NCBI GenBank assembly: GCA_035760705.1
Contig: DASTSL010000095.1
Location: 1 to 21,415 of the forward strand
Direction of reading: 5' to 3'
Length of the DNA stretch: 21,415 nt
From: Allomeiothermus sp035760705
GTDB taxonomy: Bacteria; Deinococcota; Deinococci; Deinococcales; Thermaceae
Under the pieces are notes generated by a model, which saw only the letters and a list, made by a program, of their open reading frames with translations, was not told the DNA's origin and searched no databases. The position numbers were made by a program, and so were the translations under genes. This document shows positions 14,040 through 21,415 of the stretch, piece by piece. Every line of letters begins with the position of its first letter. The stretch's first letter is position 1.

Positions 14040-15599
14040 CTATCCCACCTCCTTGCTCGAGGCCACCGACTCGCTGCCCTCGAGCCCCAGCCCGTTCACC
14101 AAGGCCCCGCCTACCAGCAGCCCCACGCACAGCAGCATCGCCAGGTGAAAGGCCCGGGTGGAGGCTTCGCGGGCAGCCTGAGCGGTTTCGGGCGGTACGC
14201 CGGGGGCGGGGCGGTTGAGGGGTGCGATCTGTCGGCGCACCGCGCTCGAGTTCACCGCCAGCCCTGGAACCCGTGCGCCGAGGTCGCCGTAAAAACTGGC
14301 CGTGATGGCGATGAAGATCAGCGCCCCGGCCAGCTGTGGCCCCACCCGGCTCACCGCGTTGTTGATGGCCGAGCCCAGCCCCGAGCGCTCCTGGGGAACC
14401 GAGGACATCAAGGCAGCGGTGAGCGGCGCGACCAGCAAAGAGAGTCCGGCGGCAAAGATCAGGATGCCGGGGAGTACGTCCACCAGGTAGCCGCTCGAGG
14501 GGAGGAGCGTAGCGGGGGTTTCCGCCCGGGCCCGCCAGGGTTCGCTGGTCGGTGGAATCCGGGCCAGCCAGAGCGTGCCCAAGGCCATCAATCCGGGGCC
14601 AGCGGTGAGGAAGAAGCGGGTCCCGTAGCGGTTCACCAGCGAGCCCACTCGAGCCGAGAACAACGCCAGGAAAACCCCGCTGGGCAGGCCTACCAGACCC
14701 GCCGCCAAGGCCGTGTAGCCCAGCGTGCCCTGGAAGAAGAGCGACTGGTAGTAGCCGCTCACGTAAAGCGCCCCGTAGATCAGAAAGGTCGAGAGGTTGA
14801 TCGCTGCGAAGTTGCGGCTCCTGAAAAGCGCGGGCGGAACCAGCGGATCAGGAGCGCGCGCTATCCAGATCGGAAAGATCACCGTCGCTACGGCCCCGAT
14901 CCCCAGCGCCACGAAGGCCGAAAGGTCCTGCCAGTCCCGTTCCTGCCCGCGGATCCCGCCATAAGCCAGCCCGCCTACCGCCAGCGCCACCACCATCGCC
15001 CCCAACCAGTCGAAACGGCCCGAGGTCTCGGCCTGGCTCTCCGGTACGTGGCGCAGGGCGTAAAGCGCCAACAACACCAGGGGAACGTTGATCAAGAAGG
15101 CGATGCGCCAGGAGAGGGTGTCCACCAGCACCCCACCGACCATCGGCCCCAAGATGGTGGTGACTGCCGAAGCCGCCGACCACAGACCAAAGGCCCGGCC
15201 CTGTTCGGCGCGGGAGAAGCCCGAGTTGATCAGGGCCAGCGAACCCGGCACCAGCAGCGCCCCGGCGATCCCTTGCAGCACTCGAGCCAGAATCAAAATG
15301 TCCAGGTTGGGGGCCAGCCCGCACAGCGCCGAGGTCAGCCCAAAGCCGAGCAAGCCCCACACGTACATCCGGCGTCTGCCGTAGCGGTCGGAGAGGGCCC
15401 CGGCCAGGATCAGCAGGGCGCTCAAGGAGAGCAAGTAGCCGTTATACACGTAGGACTGGGCCTCGAGCGTGGCGAAGAAGCTCGACTTCAGCTCCGACCC
15501 GATCCGGGGCAGGGCCACGTTGACCACGGTGGAATCCAGAAACACGATCCCCGAGCCGAGCACGGTGGCGGTGATGACCCAGCGCTGTGCGGTGGTCAT
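14040..15599 (-). CDS. MFS drug efflux transporter, DHA2 (EmrB/QacA-like, 14 segments)
   Basis: The 519-residue protein has the DHA2 signatures: LDSTVVNVALP in the first segment (21-31), motif A GALSDRYGRRRM (67-78), an R-containing motif B (LARVLQGIAGAL), and antiporter motif C-like sequence ILGPMVGGVLVDTLSWR. About 14 hydrophobic segments fit a drug:H+ antiporter exporting hydrophobic or cationic compounds; the actual substrate is unknown. A loop rich in Pro and Ala (NRPAPGVPPETAQAAREAST) precedes the last segment. TATCCT ends five bases before the ATG on the minus strand, while a GGGGGAG lies just further upstream, so the mRNA may be leaderless or nearly so. It is divergent from another MFS gene, with about 108 bases between the starts. 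No partner membrane-fusion protein gene is visible. Confidence 0.92.
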   Translation of the reverse strand: MTTAQRWVITATVLGSGIVFLDSTVVNVALPRIGSELKSSFFATLEAQSYVYNGYLLSLSALLILAGALSDRYGRRRMYVWGLLGFGLTSALCGLAPNLDILILARVLQGIAGALLVPGSLALINSGFSRAEQGRAFGLWSAASAVTTILGPMVGGVLVDTLSWRIAFLINVPLVLLALYALRHVPESQAETSGRFDWLGAMVVALAVGGLAYGGIRGQERDWQDLSAFVALGIGAVATVIFPIWIARAPDPLVPPALFRSRNFAAINLSTFLIYGALYVSGYYQSLFFQGTLGYTALAAGLVGLPSGVFLALFSARVGSLVNRYGTRFFLTAGPGLMALGTLWLARIPPTSEPWRARAETPATLLPSSGYLVDVLPGILIFAAGLSLLVAPLTAALMSSVPQERSGLGSAINNAVSRVGPQLAGALIFIAITASFYGDLGARVPGLAVNSSAVRRQIAPLNRPAPGVPPETAQAAREASTRAFHLAMLLCVGLLVGGALVNGLGLEGSESVASSKEVG

Positions 15600-15707
15600 G
15601 GTTCAGGATACTCCCCCAGGCGGGTTCTTTGTTCCAGCCTCGGTATAGTAAGGTGTGGAGCCCGACCCACCCGCCCAGGCACGTGAAAATCCCCGGAGGA
15701 TGGCCCG

Positions 15708-16850
15708 GTGAGCCTGCTCCGCTCGGCTTTGGGGTTGGCCCTCGGCCCGGCGGTGGCGCTGGGTTTCGCCCGCTTCGCCTATGCATTGGTGCTCCCGGCC
15801 ATGCGCGAGGATCTGCACTGGTCGTACGCCCAGGCCGGGGGGATGAACACCGCGAACGCGCTGGGCTACCTGCTGGGCTCGCTCCTGGCGAACTTGGTCA
15901 TGCTGCGCTGGGGCTATCGGGCCACCTTCCTAGGCTCGCTGGCCCTCACCGCCTTGGCCCTCCTTTTCTCCGGCGTCAGCGATAGCTACTTCGGGCTGGT
16001 GGCCCTGCGGCTTCTCGCCGGGGCCAGCGGGGCGCTGGTCTTCGTCTCGGGCGGGGCGTTGGCCGCGCACCTGGCCTCGCGCGACCCCACCCGCTCGGCG
16101 TTGGTGCTGGGGGTGTACTTTGGCGGGGTGGGCCTGGGCATCCTGGCCTCGGGGGTTTTTCTGCCGGTGCTGCTCGAGGATCGCCCCATGGCCTGGCCCT
16201 GGGCCTGGATGGCATTGGGGCTGATCTCGGCGGCGGGCTTCGGGGTGGCGTATGGGGCGGCCCGCCGGGTCGAGGAACCCCGACCCGCCCTCGCGGGCAG
16301 CCAGAGCGGGAGCCTGGGGAGCCTGCTACCCACCGCCGTAGCCTATTTCCTCTTCGCGCTCGGCTACATCGTCTACATGACCTTCGTGATCGCTTTCGTC
16401 CGCGCCGAGCTGGGAACCTTCGAGGTAACCCTCTTCTGGTCGGTGCTGGGAATAGCGGTGGTGGGGGGCGGGAGGGTGTGGGGTGGGCGCATCCAGAATA
16501 GCCGCGACGGGAGCGCGCTCAGCCTGATCCTGCTGATTATCAGCGCCGGGGCGGCGATCCCCTTGCTCTCCAAGACCTTCCCGCTGATGCTGGGCTCGGC
16601 CTTGCTGTTCGGCTCGTTCTTGTCGGTGGTCACGGCCATTACCGCGTTGGTGCGCCAGGCCTTGCCCCCCGCACAGTGGGGCTACGGGATCGCGCTCTTC
16701 ACGGTGATCTTTGCGGCGGGGCAGAGCCTGGGGCCGTGGCTCTCGGGGCTCCTCACCGATGCCTCGGGGAGCCTGCAAGCGGGGTTTGCAGCCTCGGTGG
16801 TGGTGTTGGCGCTGGGGGCCTGGGTGGCCCGGCTCCAACGCCCGACCTGA
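15708..16850 (+). CDS. MFS transporter of the YbfB/YjiJ type
   Basis: The 380-residue protein has about 12 hydrophobic segments. Its N-terminus, ALGFARFAYALVLPAMREDL followed by SYAQAGGMNTANALGYLLGS, is the hallmark of the YbfB/YjiJ group. Substrates of this group are not established. The GTG start is chosen because GGAGG (15694-15698) lies nine bases upstream; the ATG at 15699 is out of frame. A TATAGT at 15644-15649 could be the -10 box but no -35 sits at the right distance. The gene is divergent from the DHA2 exporter and is not obviously in an operon with the CoA-binding protein 81 bases downstream, which has its own strong ribosome-binding site. Confidence 0.87.
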   Translation: MSLLRSALGLALGPAVALGFARFAYALVLPAMREDLHWSYAQAGGMNTANALGYLLGSLLANLVMLRWGYRATFLGSLALTALALLFSGVSDSYFGLVALRLLAGASGALVFVSGGALAAHLASRDPTRSALVLGVYFGGVGLGILASGVFLPVLLEDRPMAWPWAWMALGLISAAGFGVAYGAARRVEEPRPALAGSQSGSLGSLLPTAVAYFLFALGYIVYMTFVIAFVRAELGTFEVTLFWSVLGIAVVGGGRVWGGRIQNSRDGSALSLILLIISAGAAIPLLSKTFPLMLGSALLFGSFLSVVTAITALVRQALPPAQWGYGIALFTVIFAAGQSLGPWLSGLLTDASGSLQAGFAASVVVLALGAWVARLQRPT

Positions 16851-16931
16851 TCTCAGGACGCCTGACCCTGGTTCGGAAGGCGCTTTGGGGTTAGGGTTCT
16901 GTCAGGATCGCAGACCGTAAGGAGGCGGGTT

Positions 16932-17417
16932 ATGCTCAGCATGCAAGAAGCGACCCGGGATTTCCTGGCGCAAAAACGCATCGCCGTGGCCGGGGTCTCC
17001 CGCGACGGGAAAAAGACCGGCAACCTGATCTACCGCAAGCTGCGCTCGGAGGGCTACCAGGTGTTCGCCCTCAACCCTCACGCCACCACCCTCGAGGGGG
17101 ATCCCTGTTACCCCGACCTGAAGTCCCTCCCGCAGAAGCCGGACGGGGTAGTGATCGCCACCAAACCCCAAGCCACCGAGCAACTCGTAAAGGAGTGCGC
17201 CGAGCTAGGCATACTTCGGGTCTGGATGCACGACGGGATGCACTCGCTGGGCACCAGCGTCTCGCGCGAGGCGGTGGCTTTTTGCCAGGAGCACGGCATC
17301 ACCGCGATCTTCGGGGGTTGCCCGATGATGTACTGCCCCCACGCCGACTTCGGGCACCGGATCATGCGTTGGATGCAGGGCGTCACCGGCAGCCTGCCGC
17401 GGCAGATCCAGCGATGA
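16932..17417 (+). CDS. CoA-binding domain protein (YccU-like)
   Basis: The 161-residue protein is a single CoA-binding Rossmann domain: RIAVAGVSRDGKKTGNLIYR with the dinucleotide-like loop, GYQVFALNPHATTLEGDPCY, DGVVIATKPQATEQLVKECA, LGILRVWMHDGM and the closing GGCPMMYCPHADFGHRIMRW. The same fold forms the CoA-binding part of succinyl-CoA synthetase alpha, but stand-alone members have no proven reaction. AAGGAGG (16918-16924) lies seven bases before the ATG. Cys residues in the GGCPMMYC motif are typical of the family. It converges on the APC permease gene with 39 bases between stops. Confidence 0.9.
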   Translation: MLSMQEATRDFLAQKRIAVAGVSRDGKKTGNLIYRKLRSEGYQVFALNPHATTLEGDPCYPDLKSLPQKPDGVVIATKPQATEQLVKECAELGILRVWMHDGMHSLGTSVSREAVAFCQEHGITAIFGGCPMMYCPHADFGHRIMRWMQGVTGSLPRQIQR

Positions 17418-17456
17418 GGGAGACCAAGCTCTTTCCCCTGCTCAGCTCCCTCGCTT

Positions 17457-19610
17457 CTACCCGCCCACGTGGACGATGGGGCGGCGTTTGAGGTTGGGCT
17501 CGGCCTTGCGCAGGATCTCGTGGGTGAGGGGAGGGATATCCCCCTCACCAAAGAGCACGAAGCGCAACGCCAGTTGCAAGGGGCTCCCCTCCGACCACTG
17601 GAAGTAGATGTGAGGAACTTTGCCGGTGAGGTCACGGATGTGCAGCGCTACCGCAGCGATGGCATTCGCTACTGCGGGGGCTTCGGTGCGGAGCACCTGG
17701 TAGTCGCCCACCTCGAGCCCCCGCACCCGGAGCGTGCCGGAGAACTCCGAAGCATCGATCACCCCCACCTCGAGGAAGAGGATCGGCTCCTTGGCGGGCA
17801 TGTGGGTAAATTCGCGCACCCGCTTGGCCTTTTCGATGTACTCGTAGGCTTTGCCGGTATCGCGGTGGTGGGCCACGATGCGGATCTCGCCCTCGATGTT
17901 TTCGATAAATCGCCGGGCCTCCTCGTCCAAAACCACTTCGTTCACCCGCAACTCGGTGGAGCGCAGCACCCGCGAGGTGAAGGAGACCACCACGATGGCC
18001 GCCACGAAAACGCTGGCGATCTGGAGACCGCCGGGCTGCTCGAGGATATTTACCATCAGGGTGTAGATAAAGATTAGGCTGATCAAGCTGAAAGCTAGTG
18101 CAGACCCCTGCTGACGCTTGTGCAGTGAAGAGAGGGTCACCGCCACCGCCGCCGAGGTCATCAACGCCAGCACCCCAGTGGCGTAGGCGGCAGCCTGGGC
18201 GTCCACGCTGGCCCGGAAGATCAGTGTCACCACGAAGCAGATCGCGGTGTAGATCAGCACCAGCGGGCGGGTGGCCCGCGACCACTCCGGGGCCATCCCG
18301 TAGCGGGGCAGGTAGCGCGGCACGATGTTCAAAAGACCGGCCATAGCGCTGGCCCCGGCAAACCACAGGATCAGGATGGTGGAGAGGTCATACAAGCTGC
18401 CAAAAAACTCGCCTAAGCGTTGGTGGGCCAAGTAGGCCAGGGCCCGCCCATTAGCCTGACCTCCCAGCTTGACCACCGTCACTTGCCGGGTGTCGCCGCT
18501 CCCGGTCACCGTCACCTGGAGGGTGATCTCCCCCCTCTGGCCCAGCGAAATCCGCTCGCTAAAGCTCCCGCTGCGGTTCGGGACGTGGTAGGTGTAGGTG
18601 TCTTGGGGGTTGCCGCTGAGCGGGACATCCACCGTCGAGGCCCCGCTGCGTAGCTCGCGCGAGACCGAGGTCTCGGGCCAGAACTCGCTGGCGGGGATCA
18701 GGAGCGTGGTCACCAGGCTGCTGGTGATGAGCATCACGCTCATGATGAGTGCGGCAGTGGTGAGCAGCTTGTGGGTGTTGCGGATACGCCCTATAGGGTG
18801 CGCCGGGTTGTCGGTGGGGTCGCCCTTCACCAGCGGCATCACCACCACCCCGGTTTCGAAGCCGCTGAGCCCCAGGGCTAGCTTGGGGAATACTAGCAGC
18901 GCGGCCAGGATCACCGCCATCGGGCTCGAGTAGCTCTGGCTGATGAGGTCGGTCCAGCGGGTGATGACCTCGGGGTGCTGAGAAGCCTCGAGCAGCCCGC
19001 TCACCACCACCACCAGGCTCAGCCCGATGTAGATCACCACCAGCACCACCGCCACCCCGATGGCCTCGCGGAAGCCCTTGAGGAAGATGGCCCCCAGCAG
19101 GCTGATCAGCATCAGCGTGAGGCCTACTTGGTAGTCCCAGTCCTGGGGCCAGAAGGGGTTCTCGATGATGTGTTTGGAGGCGTCGGCGGCGGAGAGAGTG
19201 ATGGTGATGACGAAACCCGTCGCCACGAAGCCCAAGAGCGCCAGCACGAACACCTTGGCGGTCCAGCCGCCCAACAACCGCTCGAGCATCGAGATCGAGC
19301 CATCGCCGTGGGGGCTTTCCCCGGCTACCCGGCGGTACATCGGCAGCGCGCCGAACAAGGTCACCAGCACCAACACCAAGGTGGCGATGGGGGAGAGGGC
19401 TCCCGCCGCGAGTGCCGCGATTCCCGGCTGATACCCCAGGGTGGAGAAGTAATCCACCCCCGTCAGGCACATCACCCGGTACCAGGGGTGGGTCTGGTGG
19501 ACTTCCTTTTCCGGCTGGTGGTAGCTTTCTCCCGGGCTGCGCTGTCCTTCGGTGAGCCACTTTTTGAAACGCCTGCGGAAGAGCCGCCAGTAGGTTTGGG
19601 ACTGGGCCAT
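17457..19610 (-). CDS. Large APC-superfamily permease with extracytoplasmic insert and C-terminal domain
   Basis: I start at ATG 19610 (MAQSQTYWRLFRRR), giving 717 residues; the frame is open much further upstream but that part has the composition of non-coding DNA. After a basic cytoplasmic N-terminus comes the family motif CLTGVDYFSTLGYQPGIAAL, then TLFGALPMYRRVAGESPHGD and TGFVITITLSAADASKHII. About 12 hydrophobic segments run to roughly residue 545. An insert of some 70 polar, beta-like residues (from WPETSVSRELRSG to RQVTVVKL) lies in the loop before GGQANGRALAYLAHQRLGEF. A soluble C-terminal domain of about 160 residues (DEEARRFIENIEGEIRIVAH onward, ending RRPIVHVGG) probably regulates transport. 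Amino acids or K+ are possible substrates; neither is proven. TACACT (19634-19629) may be the -10 box. Confidence 0.88.
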   Translation of the reverse strand: MAQSQTYWRLFRRRFKKWLTEGQRSPGESYHQPEKEVHQTHPWYRVMCLTGVDYFSTLGYQPGIAALAAGALSPIATLVLVLVTLFGALPMYRRVAGESPHGDGSISMLERLLGGWTAKVFVLALLGFVATGFVITITLSAADASKHIIENPFWPQDWDYQVGLTLMLISLLGAIFLKGFREAIGVAVVLVVIYIGLSLVVVVSGLLEASQHPEVITRWTDLISQSYSSPMAVILAALLVFPKLALGLSGFETGVVVMPLVKGDPTDNPAHPIGRIRNTHKLLTTAALIMSVMLITSSLVTTLLIPASEFWPETSVSRELRSGASTVDVPLSGNPQDTYTYHVPNRSGSFSERISLGQRGEITLQVTVTGSGDTRQVTVVKLGGQANGRALAYLAHQRLGEFFGSLYDLSTILILWFAGASAMAGLLNIVPRYLPRYGMAPEWSRATRPLVLIYTAICFVVTLIFRASVDAQAAAYATGVLALMTSAAVAVTLSSLHKRQQGSALAFSLISLIFIYTLMVNILEQPGGLQIASVFVAAIVVVSFTSRVLRSTELRVNEVVLDEEARRFIENIEGEIRIVAHHRDTGKAYEYIEKAKRVREFTHMPAKEPILFLEVGVIDASEFSGTLRVRGLEVGDYQVLRTEAPAVANAIAAVALHIRDLTGKVPHIYFQWSEGSPLQLALRFVLFGEGDIPPLTHEILRKAEPNLKRRPIVHVGG

Positions 19611-20193
19611 AGCGTCGCCTACCGCATAAGTGTACTGCGAATTGGGAGTTTTGGGGATTGGGAAACCCCCCAGAAAAAGGTCGGCTCTCTCCCGGCCAGA
19701 TTGCTCGAGTTGCTTATCAGGGTGGCTCGTAGGAGAGGGGTATCTACCGATCGAGGTAAGGAGGGGGGCGGTAAGTGCGCCCCCGGTAGCAGGGTGGGTA
19801 TGCGGGGTGTGCGGTGGCGCGGCCTCCTCGGCCACCCTTCCCCTACCCATCCCGTCTCTGGGGAGATCCTTAGAAGTAGCTGGCTTGCCTACCTCGATCT
19901 CATGACGGCGGATTTGTAATTCCGGAGTTGGTCTGGATAGGAGGGCTGGGGGGTGCCGAGCGCTTCGCGCCTAATACTCCGCCTCGAGCCCTGGGGCGGC
20001 CACCAGCGCTATGCGTCAGAGCCTTACGGGAAATTTGTAGGAGAAAAGCCCGGTTGTTAAAGGGGACGGGTAGTACCCCCACCCTGAAAACCCTCCAGCT
20101 CGAGCCCGCATTACCGCAGCCTAAAGCCTTTGCCACCGGCTATAGATCACCGGTCGGGGCAGATCGGGTAAGGTGGGCCAAACGAGGAGTTGG
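19611..20193. other. Gene-poor stretch
   Basis: In these 583 bases I find no convincing gene. The open frames (for example 19928-20362 plus) have disordered, Pro/Arg-rich translations typical of GC-rich shadow frames. A hairpin GGTGGC/GCCACC near 19812-19844 has no T run. The stretch ends with GAGGAG at about 20184 in front of the broken gene at 20194. Confidence 0.5.
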
Positions 20194-21107
20194 ATGGAAA
20201 AGTTCGGGCTATCAACCTCTGTCGAGGCGGTCCTCGAGCCGCCTCAGGCCTGGGACGCCACCCTCGCCGACCCCCAGGCCCACCAGAGCCTGCTCTCTTG
20301 GCTCCTCGGGCTCGAGCCTTCGCCGCTCCACCACGCCCGGCTGGCCTAGCTTTACTTCCTGATGGGCCAGGTAGAAGCCGCCGCTGAGGCTCTGCAAACC
20401 TCGCGCTCCCACCCGCTCCTCACCGCCGCGCGGCTTCAGTTGCTCAGCGTGCGCTGCTAGTACCCGCAGATCCTGCACCTGGCGGCCACGGCCCTGCCCG
20501 GTGGCCCCGCCCCGCTCGCCCAAGAGGCCGCTGCCCGTATCCACTACCAAGTAGCCGACGCCCGCCTCTACCTGTACCGCTACGCGGAGGGAGCCCGGTG
20601 GGCCGAACAGGCCGCTCGAGCGGCCAAAACCTGCGGGATGGTTCACTTGGCCCATTGGACGCTCGAGCAGATCGCGGCCCTCACTCCCGAGCAGATCGAT
20701 GCCCTGAGTGAAAGCGAGCTTCAGAAGATCCAGACCGTTTTGCAACCCGAGTTTGCTCAGGTCGAAAGCGAACTTGCGCAGTTGCAATCCCAGTTGGATG
20801 CGGAGGCCCTGAGCGATGTAGAGGCCCAGGACTCGCGCTGGCCCAACTTCAGCCATACGGCTTATGTCGCTGCTGGCATCTCCTACAAAACCTTTTTCAG
20901 CTCCTACTATCGCAAATACGCTGGCCCGGATTGGAGCAATAACGGGTGTAGCAACTTCCCGGACAAGCCGCTTTTTCTCAACTTCAAAGACCCCTGCAAC
21001 CACCACGACTTCGGCTACCGCACAACCAGCTCATCAAGGAAGCCGCAGCCCAGCGCTTCGACGGGGATACTGAGGTGCTTTATAGGGCGGTTTGCCGATT
21101 GATTTAG
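20194..21107 (+). pseudogene. Broken chimera: TPR-like N-terminus fused to a prokaryotic phospholipase A2
   Basis: One frame runs from ATG 20194 (preceded by GAGGAG) through two in-frame TAG codons, at 20347-20349 and 20458-20460, into the intact stretch starting MVHLAHW at 20638. The first 150 residues are helical and TPR-like (LYFLMGQVEAAAEALQTSRS, then RYAEGARWAEQAARAAKTCG). The rest is a phospholipase A2 of the bacterial/fungal secreted type: prodomain-like TLEQIAALTPEQIDALSESE, then WSNNGCSNFPDKP and the catalytic CNHHDFGYR. Directly after this the frame is lost near 21021; a -1 frame restores HNQLIKEAAAQRFDGDTEVL and YRAVCRLI to a TAG at 21105. The phospholipase signal peptide is missing. 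Three lesions plus a fusion make this a pseudogene. Confidence 0.8.
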
Positions 21108-21130
21108 GGAGAGGATAGCCAACCCAGGTT

Positions 21131-21186
21131 AGCGGCCAAGCCGTGGCGGCCAAGCCGTAGCGGCTAAGCCGTGGCGGCTTATCGGC
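21131..21186 (+). repeat. 14-bp tandem repeat, about four copies
   Basis: AGCGGCCAAGCCGT (21131-21144) is followed by copies at 21145-21158, 21159-21172 and a degraded one at 21173-21186. Copies alternate A or G at the first base. It lies just after the phospholipase pseudogene. Confidence 0.9.
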
Positions 21187-21360
21187 TATGGCCTAACGGC
21201 CACCCCCTCGCCACCCCGCTGCGCGGCGAAAGAAGCGTATCCCCGATGAAGTTTTGGGTACTCACACCCCGAAGATATTTACCGTAACCGCCCTAGGCGG
21301 CGCCGAATACGCTGAACTCTGGATAGCTCTGCAAGTCGACCGGTCACCCCATCCGACCAC

Positions 21361-21388
21361 AAAGCCTCCCCAACCCTGGGGAGGCTTT
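21361..21388. terminator. Perfect terminator-like hairpin
   Basis: AAAGCCTCCCC (21361-21371) pairs fully with GGGGAGGCTTT (21378-21388) around a 6-base loop. The A and T ends of the stem allow either orientation; there is no longer T run. It may serve a gene beyond the window. Confidence 0.6.
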
Positions 21389-21415
21389 GCTGAGCGGTAC
21401 GGAATCGCACGCTGA

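Larger units (their letters stand above)
21108..21415. other. Non-coding end of the window
   Basis: Apart from the 14-bp repeat and the hairpin at 21361-21388 I see no gene, promoter or RNA in these 308 bases. Confidence 0.5.

Noticed and set aside
14145..15686. 513-codon plus-strand frame
   Set aside because: It is antisense to the DHA2 transporter, is Gln/Arg/Gly-rich without any fold signature, and arises from GC-rich codon bias.
17412..17456. Terminator between the convergent CoA-binding and APC genes
   Set aside because: GAGGGAG and CTCCCTC can pair, but the loop is over 20 bases and there is no T run on either strand.
19928..20362. 144-codon plus-strand frame
   Set aside because: Translation is Pro/Arg/Ser-rich without fold features and overlaps the better-supported frame starting at 20194.
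20194..20640. Amber recoding (TAG read as an amino acid) in the TPR part
   Set aside because: TAG is used as an ordinary stop by several intact genes here (for example at 854-856, 4800-4802 and 12493-12495), there is no tRNA or recoding machinery in view, and the same gene also has a frameshift.
21131..21186. CRISPR-like array
   Set aside because: The 14-bp copies are contiguous with no spacers and no cas genes are present.

Overview
The window is GC-rich (about 65%) bacterial chromosome that looks like Thermaceae (Thermus/Meiothermus group, Deinococcota), most plausibly a Meiothermus-like genome. This placement is inferred from three things: an LpxB-related glycosyltransferase and protein families common in that phylum, apparently leaderless genes with the -10 box directly upstream of ATG, and an extreme excess of the hexamer CTCGAG. 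No database search was possible. There are no rRNA or tRNA genes, no CRISPR array and no obvious phage or defence island.

Layout. 1-1305: the 3' part of an LpxB-related glycosyltransferase converging on a small protein of unknown function. 1306-4833: a non-coding stretch with a 14-bp triplicate, an MsbA-like ABC exporter, a response-regulator-like LuxR protein and an exported protein with two thioredoxin folds; strong terminators follow the last two. 4834-5445: a decayed IS630-family element. 5446-7505: an arsR-sulP operon with a perfect palindrome in the arsR promoter. 7700-9339: a SpoIID-domain secreted protein and a DUF3052-like gene, each with a leaderless promoter; the second promoter contains a perfect dyad. 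9340-9902: a gene fragment. 9919-11032: a VOC protein divergent from a double winged-helix (HxlR-like) regulator. 11185-13822: two tandem secreted S41 protease paralogues, the first apparently catalytically dead. 14040-16850: two divergent MFS transporters. 16932-19610: a CoA-binding protein converging on a large APC-superfamily permease. 19611-21415: mostly non-coding or decayed DNA holding a broken TPR/phospholipase A2 chimera, a 14-bp tandem repeat and a terminator-like hairpin.

Functionally this is a mixed envelope and transport region (ABC, SulP, two MFS, APC, SpoIID, S41 pair, thioredoxin) with four local regulators, rather than one pathway. The points most worth following are the active/inactive S41 pair, the two promoter palindromes (ArsR-SulP without cysteines; DUF3052-like gene), the double amber plus frameshift in the phospholipase chimera, the CTCGAG excess with its local gap over the thioredoxin/IS segment, and repeated small exact tandem duplications at gene boundaries, one of which multiplies a start codon.
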